Source of the DNA: Paenibacillus ottowii
Lineage (GTDB): Bacteria > Bacillota > Bacilli > Paenibacillales > Paenibacillaceae
Assembly: GCF_006874425.1 (NCBI RefSeq)
Contig: NZ_VIJZ01000017.1
Coordinates: forward strand, 1 to 63,907
DNA: 63,907 nt
Direction: 5' to 3'
Both the position numbers and the translations under genes were made by a program. Within the stretch, counting starts at the first letter, position 1. Each line of letters begins with the position of its first letter. Below the pieces are notes generated by a model that made no database searches, was not told the origin of the DNA, and saw only the letters and a list, made by a program, of their open reading frames with translations. Below are positions 51,154-59,738 of this stretch, piece after piece.

Positions 51154-52755
51154 GTGACGAAGTATATTTTTGTGACAGGCGGGGTTGTGTCTTCCTTGGG
51201 CAAAGGGATTACGGCAGCTTCACTGGGGAGGCTTTTGAAGAACAGGGGACTGAAGGTAACGATTCAAAAATTTGATCCTTACCTGAATGTCGATCCGGGT
51301 ACTATGAGTCCTTACCAGCATGGTGAAGTGTTTGTAACGGATGATGGTGCGGAAACGGATCTTGACTTGGGACACTATGAGCGCTTTATTGATATTAATC
51401 TGTCCAAGAACAGCAATGTCACAACAGGCAAGGTATATTCCAGTGTGATCAGCAAAGAGCGCCGCGGAGAATATTTGGGAGGTACAGTACAGGTTATCCC
51501 TCATATTACGAACGAAATCAAGGAGCGCGTGTACCGTGCAGGCCGTGAAGCAGGTTCGGATGTCATTATTACGGAAATCGGCGGTACTGTAGGCGATATT
51601 GAAAGCTTGCCATTTTTGGAAGCCATTCGCCAGCTTAAAAGTGAAGTTGGACGCGAGAATGTGATGTACATTCACGTAACGCTCATCCCTTATATTAAAG
51701 CTGCTGGTGAGGTTAAAACCAAACCAACTCAGCACAGTGTAAAAGAATTGCGCAGCATCGGCATTCAACCGAATGTTATTGTTTGCCGTACAGAGCATGA
51801 ATTGTCCTCCGACATGAAGGCTAAAATTGCCTTGTTCTGCGATATTGATGCGAATGCAGTGGTAGAATGCCGCGATGCTTCTACTCTTTATGAAGTTCCG
51901 TTGAACCTGCGTGAAGAAGGTTTGGACGAAATCGTAGTTAATCATCTGAAGCTGACAACACCTGCACCAGATATGACTGAATGGGAAGGTCTCGTTGATC
52001 GAATCAGCAAGTTGGACAAGACAGTTGAGATTGCTATTGTTGGTAAATATGTTGCGCTGCACGATGCGTACTTAAGTGTTGTCGAGTCACTTTCCCACGC
52101 AGGATTTGATGCAAATGCGGACGTAAAAATCCGTTGGGTGAACGCTGAAGAAGTAACGGACGAGAACGTAGCTGACATGCTGAGCGGCATTGGCGGTATT
52201 CTCGTACCAGGTGGCTTCGGCGATCGCGGAATTGAGGGTAAAATCAGCACTATTCGTTATGCGCGGGAGCAAAAAATTCCGTTTTTCGGTATTTGCCTCG
52301 GCATGCAGGTATCTGTTATTGAGGTTGCCCGTTCCCTGGCTGGTCTCGAAGGAGCTAACAGCTCGGAAATCAACCCGGCTACCGATTATCCTGTCATTGA
52401 CTTGCTTCCTGATCAAAAAGACATCGAAGATTTGGGCGGTACTATGCGTCTTGGCCTGTATCCATGTAAGCTGGTGGAAGGTTCCCTGGCAGCTGCTTGC
52501 TACAACGACGAACTGGTGTATGAGAGACATCGTCATCGGTACGAATTCAATAACGAATATCGTGAAGCTATTGAAAAAGCAGGTCTTCGCATTTCCGGTA
52601 CTTCACCAGATGGACGTTTGGTAGAAATTGTGGAACTTCCCGAGCATCCATGGTTCCTAGCGGTACAATTCCATCCGGAATTTACCTCCCGTCCGAATCG
52701 TCCACAGCCTTTGTTCCGTGAATTTGTAAAGGCTGCATTGCAGCTTCAAGGTTAA
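51154..52755 (+). CDS. pyrG: CTP synthase
   Basis: It makes CTP from UTP with glutamine-derived ammonia. The 533-aa enzyme has the N-terminal synthetase domain (YIFVTGGVVSSLGKGI P-loop, TIQKFDPYLNVDPGTMSPY) and the C-terminal glutaminase domain with nucleophile Cys in FFGICLGMQ and the His/Glu pair in QFHPEF. The start is GTG at 51154, 10 nt after TAGGAGGG. Its control is predicted to be by the leader attenuator. It has its own terminator. Confidence 0.98.
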   Translation: MTKYIFVTGGVVSSLGKGITAASLGRLLKNRGLKVTIQKFDPYLNVDPGTMSPYQHGEVFVTDDGAETDLDLGHYERFIDINLSKNSNVTTGKVYSSVISKERRGEYLGGTVQVIPHITNEIKERVYRAGREAGSDVIITEIGGTVGDIESLPFLEAIRQLKSEVGRENVMYIHVTLIPYIKAAGEVKTKPTQHSVKELRSIGIQPNVIVCRTEHELSSDMKAKIALFCDIDANAVVECRDASTLYEVPLNLREEGLDEIVVNHLKLTTPAPDMTEWEGLVDRISKLDKTVEIAIVGKYVALHDAYLSVVESLSHAGFDANADVKIRWVNAEEVTDENVADMLSGIGGILVPGGFGDRGIEGKISTIRYAREQKIPFFGICLGMQVSVIEVARSLAGLEGANSSEINPATDYPVIDLLPDQKDIEDLGGTMRLGLYPCKLVEGSLAAACYNDELVYERHRHRYEFNNEYREAIEKAGLRISGTSPDGRLVEIVELPEHPWFLAVQFHPEFTSRPNRPQPLFREFVKAALQLQG

Positions 52756-52767
52756 TGCTATAGCCTC

Positions 52768-52795
52768 AAAGACCTCCTCTGGGAGGTCTTTTTTT
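52768..52795 (+). terminator. pyrG terminator
   Basis: AAAGACCTCC pairs with GGGAGGTCTT with a 3-nt loop and a T run. Confidence 0.92.
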
Positions 52796-52844
52796 ATCCC
52801 ATGCTTCTTGATTATGAAAGAATATTCCACAATTATGTATAAGA

Positions 52845-52874
52845 GAAGGATTTTCTTTTTGCAGGAGCGAATAT
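52845..52874 (+). promoter_or_regulatory. sigma-H promoter of spo0F
   Basis: GAAGGATTT (-35), 12 bp and AGCGAATAT (-10) match the sigma-H consensus RNAGGAWWW / RNNGAATWW at every defined position. This matches the known sigma-H dependence of B. subtilis spo0F. Transcription would begin near 52880. Confidence 0.8.
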
Positions 52875-52968
52875 AATTTTAGGTATGGGACGGATATTGT
52901 ACGTCATCGGACGCTGTTATGGCAATAGCTGCATGATCCTCGTTTTAAGATCTTAGGAGGTTAAAACA

Positions 52969-53337
52969 TTGGAAAAGAAAAAAGTATTAATCGTCGATGA
53001 CCAGAATGGAATACGGATTTTACTGATGGAAGTGTTCGGAAGTGAGGGTTATGAGACCTTTCAGGCGGCGAACGGAAAAATTGCTCTTGAAATTGTTGAG
53101 AAGGAACCACCCGATCTGGTTCTACTCGATATGAAAATTCCAGGAATGGACGGACTCGAAATTCTGAAGCATCTAAAAAGCATGAATCCCGACATCAAGG
53201 TCATTATGATGACAGCATATGGAGAACTGGACATGATTAAAGAGGCGACGGAGCTAGGTGCACTTATGCATTTTACCAAGCCCTTTGATATTGATGAAAT
53301 GCGGATTGCCGTGAACAAACAACTCAGAGGTGACTAG
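52969..53337 (+). CDS. spo0F: sporulation phosphorelay response regulator Spo0F
   Basis: It is a single-domain receiver that takes phosphate from sensor kinases and passes it to Spo0B. The 122-aa protein has the acid pocket Asp10/Asp11 (VDDQ), phospho-acceptor Asp54 (LLDMKIPG), Thr81 and Lys103 (FTKPFD), and no output domain. The start is TTG at 52969, 8 nt after TAGGAGG. It has a sigma-H promoter and a terminator. A candidate upstream kinase is encoded at 10457 in this window. Confidence 0.96.
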   Translation: MEKKKVLIVDDQNGIRILLMEVFGSEGYETFQAANGKIALEIVEKEPPDLVLLDMKIPGMDGLEILKHLKSMNPDIKVIMMTAYGELDMIKEATELGALMHFTKPFDIDEMRIAVNKQLRGD

Positions 53338-53356
53338 GTAAGTCATTTGGGTCGAT

Positions 53357-53384
53357 AACTCTGTTATTGAAACAGGGTTTTTTG
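53357..53384 (+). terminator. spo0F terminator
   Basis: AACTCTGTT pairs with AACAGGGTT (one G-U pair) with a short loop and a T run, 20 nt after the stop codon. Confidence 0.8.
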
Positions 53385-53511
53385 TTTGTGATTATGGGAA
53401 ATACTGAAAGTAAATCCTCTCCTTATGTAATTCTAAGGAAAAACGGTGTCCTGGACGTGATTTTTGTATGTGTTGATATGCAAAAGCTTGTTTAGTATTT
53501 AACATGGGTTG

Positions 53512-53520
53512 TGGTATAAT
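53512..53520 (+). promoter_or_regulatory. fbaA promoter (extended -10)
   Basis: TGGTATAAT is a perfect extended -10 element, about 65 nt upstream of the fbaA start. The -35 is poor (TTTAGT at 18 bp). Confidence 0.6.
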
Positions 53521-53586
53521 AAGCCCGTATGTGATGTCGGCTAAAAAATATAGACAAACCCAAACACCTTTAGGAGGACTGTAACC

Positions 53587-54441
53587 ATGCCATTGGTATC
53601 TATGAAAGACATGTTGAACAAAGCACTCGAAGGAAAATATGCAGTAGGTCAGTACAACATCAATAACCTGGAGTGGACTCAAGCTATCTTGGGCGCTGCT
53701 GAAGAAGAAAAATCCCCAGTAATTCTGGGTGTTTCCGAAGGCGCAGCACGTCACATGGGCGGATTCTACACTGTTGTTAAAATGGTAGAAGGTCTTATTC
53801 ATGACATGAAAATTACGGTTCCAGTTGCAATTCACCTGGACCACGGTTCCAGCTTTGAAAAATGTAAAGAAGCGATCGACGCTGGTTTCACATCCGTTAT
53901 GATTGACGATTCCCACAGCCCAATCGAGAAAAACATCGAAACAACAAAGAAAGTTGTTGAATATGCTCATTCCAAAGGAGTTTCCGTTGAAGCTGAAGTT
54001 GGAATGGTTGGCGGTCAAGAAGATGATGTTGTTGGTGACGTAATGTACGCTAAGCTGGACGATTGTGTACGTATCGTTAAAGAAACAGGTATCGATACAC
54101 TGGCACCTGCACTGGGTTCTGTTCATGGACCATACAAAGGCGAGCCAAACCTGGGCTTTAAAGAAATGGAAGAAATTCGCGATGCTGTGAAATTGCCACT
54201 CGTTCTTCATGGCGGAACAGGTATCCCTACACATGACATCAAAAAATCTATTTCCTTGGGTACTTCCAAAATCAATGTAAACACTGAAAACCAAATCGCA
54301 TTTGCGAAAGTAGTTCGTGAAGTGCTTGCTGCTAAACCAGATGCTTACGATCCACGTACATTCATCCAACCAGGTCGTGAAGCAATCAAACAAACAGTTA
54401 TCGGTAAAATCCGTGAGTTCGGTTCCAACAACAAAGCGTAA
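53587..54441 (+). CDS. fbaA: fructose-bisphosphate aldolase, class II
   Basis: It is the zinc-dependent aldolase of glycolysis and gluconeogenesis, splitting fructose 1,6-bisphosphate into DHAP and GAP. The 284-aa protein has the active-site Asp and zinc His in AIHLDHGSS (about 81-89), the zinc-binding region GVSVEAEVGMVGG, and the phosphate-binding LVLHGGTGIP. The ATG follows TAGGAGGA. Its place after spo0F matches B. subtilis; a tal gene is not present here. Confidence 0.97.
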   Translation: MPLVSMKDMLNKALEGKYAVGQYNINNLEWTQAILGAAEEEKSPVILGVSEGAARHMGGFYTVVKMVEGLIHDMKITVPVAIHLDHGSSFEKCKEAIDAGFTSVMIDDSHSPIEKNIETTKKVVEYAHSKGVSVEAEVGMVGGQEDDVVGDVMYAKLDDCVRIVKETGIDTLAPALGSVHGPYKGEPNLGFKEMEEIRDAVKLPLVLHGGTGIPTHDIKKSISLGTSKINVNTENQIAFAKVVREVLAAKPDAYDPRTFIQPGREAIKQTVIGKIREFGSNNKA

Positions 54442-54549
54442 TAATGTTATAACTGGTCGTGCGTTTGCATAGACTGATTGTATTTTTGTTATAGCTGTCT
54501 TTATGCTGCACAAAACTACTTAAATCTTTACAGTTGAATAGTTTGATAT

Positions 54550-54584
54550 GGAAAGCACACCGCTTAGCCGGTGTCTTTCCATTT
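54550..54584 (+). terminator. fbaA terminator
   Basis: GGAAAG-C-ACACCG pairs with CGGTGT-C-TTTCC, followed by ATTTTC. Confidence 0.85.
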
Positions 54585-54666
54585 TCACCACTAAAAAAGT
54601 TGAAAGTGTATGGTTTCAGTTTATTGTTTGACCGACTGCAAAACACGTAGGGGGACCCTCAAGCTT

Positions 54667-55920
54667 ATGGAAAAATTGATGATCACCGGTGGACGGCCGC
54701 TTCAGGGTACAGTTTCCATCAGCGGTGCCAAAAACAGTGCCATCGCCTTGATTCCCGCAGCCATTCTGGCAGAGTCGGAAGTCATTCTGGATAATTTGCC
54801 GCTGCTCAGTGATGTGGCGGTGTATTCCGAAATATTGGAGGAGCTTGGCGCAAAGGTTACTTGGGAAGGTAGCCAGATGAAGATAGACCCTGCCTCCATT
54901 AAATCCATTCCTATGCCGAATGGACCTGTTAAGAAGTTACGAGCCTCTTATTATATGATGGGGGCCATGCTGGGCAGATTCAAGGAAGCGATCATCGGTT
55001 TGCCAGGAGGATGTAATTTTGAACCCCGGCCCATTGATCAGCATATCAAAGGTTTTGAAGCGCTAGGTGCCACAGTTACGAACGAGCACGGTGCTATTCA
55101 TTTGCATGCCAAAGAACTGCGCGGCACCAAGATCTATTTGGATGTCAGTAGCGTAGGAGCAACCATTAATATTATGCTGGCGGCCGCACGTGCCAAAGGC
55201 GCCACAACTATCGAAAATGCGGCTAAAGAGCCTGAGATTATAGATGTAGCAACTTTGTTAAACTCCATGGGGGCGATTATTAAAGGCGCTGGTACGGAGA
55301 CGATTCGTATTGAAGGTGTGTCGGAGCTGCATGGCTGTCGTCATTCCATCATACCTGACCGTATACAAGCAGGCACATATATGATTGCTGCTGCGGCAAC
55401 CCGTGGAAATGTATTGATTGACAATGTAATCCCCAAACATATGGAGGCGCTCACTGCCAAAATGCAAGAAATGGGCATCGGTATCGAGGAATATGATGAA
55501 AGTATCCGCGTACTGGGTGCACCTTCCTATGGGCATGTCGACGTTAAAGCCTTGGTATACCCCGGCTTCGCCACGGATTTACAATCTCCTATGACCAGCT
55601 TGCTGACCCAGGCTCAGGGTGTCAGTGTGTTGAGCGATTTTGTGTACAGCAATCGTTTTAAGCACGTCCCTGAACTGGTACGAATGGGAGCTAAAATTCG
55701 CGTAGAAGGTCGGTCTGCCATTATTGAAGGTGGTCAACTGAATGCGGCTAAAGTAAAAGCGGCAGATTTGCGCGCCGGAGCGGCCCTCGTCATTGCTGGG
55801 CTTACTGTTAGCGAAGGGGTGACCGAGGTTACGGGTGTCGAGTACATTGACCGTGGTTATGATCATCTCGTCTCCAACCTGCGTCATTTGGGCGCAGATG
55901 TATGGCGGCAGACTGAGTAA
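54667..55920 (+). CDS. murAB: UDP-N-acetylglucosamine 1-carboxyvinyltransferase (MurAB/MurZ type)
   Basis: It catalyses the first committed step of peptidoglycan synthesis, moving enolpyruvate from PEP to UDP-GlcNAc. The 417-aa protein has the N-terminal ISGAKNSAIALIPA motif and the active-site Cys in LPGGCNFEPRPIDQHIKGFEALG, and resembles B. subtilis MurAB in the fbaA-rho neighbourhood. I use ATG 54667, 11 nt after TAGGGGGA, which gives the conserved MEKLMITGG start. The frame runs 19 codons further upstream. Confidence 0.96.
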   Translation: MEKLMITGGRPLQGTVSISGAKNSAIALIPAAILAESEVILDNLPLLSDVAVYSEILEELGAKVTWEGSQMKIDPASIKSIPMPNGPVKKLRASYYMMGAMLGRFKEAIIGLPGGCNFEPRPIDQHIKGFEALGATVTNEHGAIHLHAKELRGTKIYLDVSSVGATINIMLAAARAKGATTIENAAKEPEIIDVATLLNSMGAIIKGAGTETIRIEGVSELHGCRHSIIPDRIQAGTYMIAAAATRGNVLIDNVIPKHMEALTAKMQEMGIGIEEYDESIRVLGAPSYGHVDVKALVYPGFATDLQSPMTSLLTQAQGVSVLSDFVYSNRFKHVPELVRMGAKIRVEGRSAIIEGGQLNAAKVKAADLRAGAALVIAGLTVSEGVTEVTGVEYIDRGYDHLVSNLRHLGADVWRQTE

Positions 55921-56144
55921 TAGAACAAGTACACCTATGCAGCCACAGCTTGATTTAAGATTTGGTTCATACTTAACAATCTTTAATCGGAAAACCGAAA
56001 AATCGGAATATTTCGGTATAATCCAGGCAGATGGCTGCATAACTTTATTTGTTTTGGTTAAAATTATGTTGATGATGTTTATGATATCATTGTCTATCAT
56101 TTAGATGTATGAATGGACTTAATAATTGAATAGGTGGTTATTAT

Positions 56145-57482
56145 ATGGATCTGCAAATTTCCGATCTGGAAGAAATGAAGCTGACCGACCTGTACAAGCT
56201 GGCCAAGCAATACCAGATCCCGTACTACGGAACGCTCAAGAAGAAAGAATTAATTTTCGCCATTCTGCGCGCACAAGCTGAGAAGAGCGGATTAATGTTT
56301 ATGCAGGGGGTTCTGGAAATACTTCCTGAAGGTTACGGCTTTCTGAGGCCGATCAATTATCTCCCGAGTACCGAAGATATTTACATCTCTGCTTCGCAAA
56401 TCCGCAAGTTTGACTTGAGAACAGGCGATCTCGTTTCCGGTAAATGCCGAACGCCAAAAGAAAATGAACGATATTTTGGATTGCTTCAAGTTAACGCCGT
56501 CAATGGAAGAAGTCCTGAGCAAGCTGCTGAGCGGCTACATTTTCCTGCACTGACTCCACTGTATCCGCAAACCAAATTAGTCCTTGAAACTTCCCCCAAC
56601 CATTTGTCTACGAGAATTATGGATGTACTGGCCCCTGTCGGACTTGGACAGCGCGGACTTATTGTGGCACCTCCCAAAGCTGGGAAGACGCTTCTCCTCA
56701 AAGAAATTGCCAATAGCATTTCAACCAACAATCCCGAGATTGAGCTATTTGTCTTGTTGATTGATGAACGCCCAGAAGAAGTGACTGATATGCAGCGTTC
56801 TGTCAAAGGTGAAGTTGTGGCCTCTACATTTGATGAACTTCCTGAAAATCACATCAAAGTGGCAGAATTGGTGTTGGAGCGTGCACTGCGTCTCGTAGAA
56901 CATAAAAAGGATGTCGTTATCCTGCTGGATAGCATCACACGGTTGGCTCGTGCCTACAATCTCGTTATTCCTCCTTCTGGTCGTACTTTGAGTGGGGGTA
57001 TTGATCCCGCGGCATTTCACCGTCCAAAACGCTTTTTTGGCGCGGCTCGAAATGTGGAGGAAGGCGGTAGCTTGACGATTCTTGCTACAGCCCTGATTGA
57101 TACAGGTTCTCGTATGGACGATATCATCTATGAAGAGTTCAAAGGCACAGGTAATATGGAGCTGCATTTGGACCGGAAATTGGCAGAACGTCGTATCTTT
57201 CCTGCAATTGATATCCGTCGTTCCGGTACACGTCGTGAGGAAGTGCTGTTGAACAAGGAAGAATTAGATACGATCTGGGCTATTCGCAAAAATATGACGG
57301 AAAGCCATGACTTTGTGGAAGGCTTCCTCAAAAAGCTCCGTAACAGCAAAAATAACGCTGAGTTTTTAGCTTCGTTTGATTTGACGGCTTCTTCTTCCAG
57401 CGGCTCTCAAGGTAATTCTGGTGGCCAACAACGAAGAACTACGCGTTCTACCACAGCGTCAGTTCCAGCCACAACCAACTAA
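56145..57482 (+). CDS. rho: transcription termination factor Rho
   Basis: It is a hexameric RNA helicase that ends transcription. The 445-aa protein has an N-terminal helical domain (MKLTDLYKLAKQYQI), an OB-fold RNA-binding domain (YGFLRP, about 65-75), Walker A VAPPKAGKTLLL, Walker B VVILLDSITRLARAYN, the Q loop and the R loop. A Ser/Gly/Gln/Thr-rich disordered tail of about 28 residues follows. The 224-bp region upstream is AT-rich with a TATAAT at 56017 but no -35. Confidence 0.97.
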   Translation: MDLQISDLEEMKLTDLYKLAKQYQIPYYGTLKKKELIFAILRAQAEKSGLMFMQGVLEILPEGYGFLRPINYLPSTEDIYISASQIRKFDLRTGDLVSGKCRTPKENERYFGLLQVNAVNGRSPEQAAERLHFPALTPLYPQTKLVLETSPNHLSTRIMDVLAPVGLGQRGLIVAPPKAGKTLLLKEIANSISTNNPEIELFVLLIDERPEEVTDMQRSVKGEVVASTFDELPENHIKVAELVLERALRLVEHKKDVVILLDSITRLARAYNLVIPPSGRTLSGGIDPAAFHRPKRFFGAARNVEEGGSLTILATALIDTGSRMDDIIYEEFKGTGNMELHLDRKLAERRIFPAIDIRRSGTRREEVLLNKEELDTIWAIRKNMTESHDFVEGFLKKLRNSKNNAEFLASFDLTASSSSGSQGNSGGQQRRTTRSTTASVPATTN

Positions 57483-57578
57483 AACCCATCTATTTGTATT
57501 TTATCTGTTCTGTAAGTACACAGCCGTTACCATTTATTTGGCTAATAGTGTGCTTGATGGAACGAAAGGAGCTCCATA

Positions 57579-58850
57579 ATGTATTTGGTGTATGCCGACG
57601 AAAAAGGCAATGTATATGACCATGCTTCTTTGTATGGGCTTGCCCGTAGTGCAGACATGATTGTTGAAATCATGGAGGATGAGCTTATTCCGTTGCCGGA
57701 AGGAGCCACACTAGTAAGCCTGCCCAACACCCGCCCGGTCGGTATGAACCCTGAAACTGGGGAAATGGTCTCTCTTCCGGGAGATATGCAGGCAGTAGGA
57801 GCTTTGTTGCCGCAAGGTTTTACACGACTTTGCCTCCCGGGTTATGTGAAGACGGATAAGGAGTATAAACTCCCCTTGTTCGGTTATTCGGCCGTTGTCT
57901 GGAAAGACGGGGCATTTTATGTAACGGCAGAGCAGAGTGACAGTCCATCCAAATGGAATCCCGAAAACTGTGACCGCAATCAAGTCAAATTGGGAGTTCA
58001 GCGGATGACGGAGCAGTATCCCGAAAATAGGCTGTATCAGCATTTGTCTAACTGTGCGCTGGGCTATGAATGTCTTACTTCTTCGAATACGTTCCTGAAT
58101 CGTTGGGAAGGGGGAGTTCCGGTATCTTATTCTTGTAATGCGGGCTGCTTTGGCTGTATATCTGAACAGCCGGATGATAGTGGTTTTGTATCTCCGCAGA
58201 CAAGAATGAACTTCCGTCCCCGCGTGGAAGAGATTGTAGAAGTCATGTTGGAACATTTGAAGACACCTGAGTCTATCATCAGTTTTGGGCAAGGTTGTGA
58301 AGGTGAGCCTTCCACTCAGGCCAAACTGATAATTGATGCGATCAAAGAAGTTCGTTCCGTTACAGATATGGGGTACATTAATATCAACACCAATGCAGGA
58401 TTGAGTGATCATATCCGGGGAATTGTGGATGCGGGTCTTGATCTCATGCGAGTAAGTACAATTAGTGCATTGGACGACCATTACAATGCATATTACAAGC
58501 CACGCGGTTACACGCTGGCTAATGTAGAAAAGTCACTCCGTTATGCATCCGAGCAGGGAGTGTATACGTCAATTAACTATTTGATTTTTCCGGGTGTAAC
58601 TGACCGGGAGGAAGAAATTGAGGCAATGATTGAATTTGCCAAACGCACTAAGCTCAAGCTGATTCAAATGCGCAATTTGAATATTGATCCTGAAAGCTAT
58701 CTGGAGTTGATTCCGCCAGCTCAAGGGGAGATTCTTGGCATGAAGCAAATGCTTGAGATTTATCGTGAGGAACTGCCGGATGTGGTGATCGGTTCCTACA
58801 CTCATGTGCCACCGCAAGGGCTGGCACGTCCCAAACTTGCCAAGGCCTAA
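57579..58850 (+). CDS. radical SAM protein of unknown function
   Basis: The 423-aa protein has a radical SAM domain whose CxxxCxxC cluster is CNAGCFGC (Cys186, Cys190, Cys193), later than usual because a ~180-residue N-terminal domain precedes it. That domain opens MYLVYADEKGNVYDHASLYGLAR and is beta-rich with a short Cys-containing segment (LSNCALGYEC) before the barrel. The SAM-binding GQGCEGEP and the later barrel strands are intact. No substrate is known to me. The ATG follows AAAGGAG. It lies between rho and rpmE, 97 nt after rho with no terminator in between. Confidence 0.88.
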   Translation: MYLVYADEKGNVYDHASLYGLARSADMIVEIMEDELIPLPEGATLVSLPNTRPVGMNPETGEMVSLPGDMQAVGALLPQGFTRLCLPGYVKTDKEYKLPLFGYSAVVWKDGAFYVTAEQSDSPSKWNPENCDRNQVKLGVQRMTEQYPENRLYQHLSNCALGYECLTSSNTFLNRWEGGVPVSYSCNAGCFGCISEQPDDSGFVSPQTRMNFRPRVEEIVEVMLEHLKTPESIISFGQGCEGEPSTQAKLIIDAIKEVRSVTDMGYININTNAGLSDHIRGIVDAGLDLMRVSTISALDDHYNAYYKPRGYTLANVEKSLRYASEQGVYTSINYLIFPGVTDREEEIEAMIEFAKRTKLKLIQMRNLNIDPESYLELIPPAQGEILGMKQMLEIYREELPDVVIGSYTHVPPQGLARPKLAKA

Positions 58851-58912
58851 TTAAGGTCGACAGCTACTTGAGACACACCGATTTTACACTGTTTTGGTAT
58901 GCTAAAAAGATG

Positions 58913-58941
58913 TTGAAACACTTATATTCAAGTGCTATAAT
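58913..58941 (+). promoter_or_regulatory. rpmE promoter
   Basis: TTGAAA, 17 bp and TATAAT, with a TGC extended -10. It predicts a leader of about 60 nt. Confidence 0.8.
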
Positions 58942-59005
58942 TTGAACATGTGTTCATACAACTCTGGACTGATAGGACGTTCAGGGCGGAAAGAGGTGAA
59001 AGTTA

Positions 59006-59203
59006 ATGCAACAGGCTATTCAACCGAAGTTTAACGTAACTAATGTTACTTGCGCTTGCGGGAATACGTTTGAAACTGGTTCTGTAAAAGAATCTCTGCG
59101 TGTGGAGATTTGTTCCGCTTGCCACCCGTTCTTCACAGGTAAGCAGAAGTTTATTGATGCTGGTGGACGTGTGGATCGTTTCAAAAAGAAATACGGTATG
59201 TAA
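59006..59203 (+). CDS. rpmE: 50S ribosomal protein L31 (zinc-binding type)
   Basis: The 65-aa protein is the zinc-carrying (C+) L31 form: Cys16 and Cys18 in CACGNTF and Cys36 and Cys39 in CSACHPFFTGKQ. The C-terminal VDRFKKKYGM is typical. Zinc-free paralogues replace it under zinc shortage in other species. The ATG follows GAAAGAGGTG. It has its own promoter and terminator and stands just before the SRP RNA. Confidence 0.97.
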   Translation: MQQAIQPKFNVTNVTCACGNTFETGSVKESLRVEICSACHPFFTGKQKFIDAGGRVDRFKKKYGM

Positions 59204-59230
59204 TAAATTGCCGTCAAGCTATAAAGTTGT

Positions 59231-59264
59231 TAGAGCCTTCTGCAATTGCAGGAGGCTCTTTTTG
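59231..59264 (+). terminator. rpmE terminator
   Basis: AGAGCCTTCTGCAA pairs with TTGCAGGAGGCTCT and is followed by TTTT. Confidence 0.92.
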
Positions 59265-59278
59265 TCGTTATTTGCTAT

Positions 59279-59307
59279 TTGCATTTTATGCAACCATGAG
59301 ATATACT
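59279..59307 (+). promoter_or_regulatory. SRP RNA promoter
   Basis: TTGCAT, 17 bp and TATACT lie 8 nt before the predicted RNA start. Confidence 0.75.
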
Positions 59308-59314
59308 TATTTTC

Positions 59315-59583
59315 ACCGTGCTAGATGGGGAGGTAGCGGTGCCCTGTAGCTCGCAATCCGCTATAGCGAGGTTGAATTCCTGTTAGAGGTGTTGTTGATG
59401 TGAGGCTGGTCCCTGCGCACAATGTTGACGGTTGGGTCCTCCGCAATGAGTACTTGTGAACCTGGTCAGGTCCGGAAGGAAGCAGCCATAAGCAAGCCCA
59501 CTCTTGTGCCGGAGGGTCGCCTAGCCCGAGTTGTTGTTCAGGGTTGCCGCTCGGATCACAACGATCAATAACAGGTGCACGGT
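59315..59583 (+). ncRNA. ffs: signal recognition particle RNA (large, Bacillus type)
   Basis: The domain IV core GTCAGGTCCGGAAGGAAGCAGC is present at about 59465-59485, the Alu-like 5' domain GGTGCCCTGTA is near the start, and the 5' CCGTGC pairs with the 3' GCACGG. At about 269 nt it is the long scRNA form with an Alu domain found in Bacillus relatives. It guides membrane and secreted proteins to the membrane with Ffh. Confidence 0.96.
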
Positions 59584-59600
59584 ATTATATAAAGAATTAG

Positions 59601-59634
59601 AACATCTTGGCGATTGTGCGAAGATGTTTTTTTG
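59601..59634 (+). terminator. SRP RNA terminator
   Basis: AACATCTT pairs with AAGATGTT and is followed by a T run. Confidence 0.9.
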
Positions 59635-59659
59635 TGCTTATAAATTGAAATGTGTCTGG

Positions 59660-59688
59660 TTTAGATTCGGACGGGAGTATAGTATAAT
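59660..59688 (+). promoter_or_regulatory. dnaX promoter
   Basis: TTTAGA, 17 bp and a perfect TATAAT lie about 50 bp upstream of dnaX. Confidence 0.6.
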
Positions 59689-59738
59689 GAAGTGACCCTA
59701 AATGGTCATGAAAGTGAATGGGAAAGAGGGAACGCGCA

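Noticed and set aside
51220..52062. A 280-codon minus-strand frame
   Set aside because: It mirrors pyrG and has no independent support.
53392..54513. A 373-codon minus-strand frame
   Set aside because: It lies opposite fbaA, has a biased composition and no ribosome site.
57711..58481. A 256-codon minus-strand frame
   Set aside because: It mirrors the radical SAM gene; composition is unlike a real protein.
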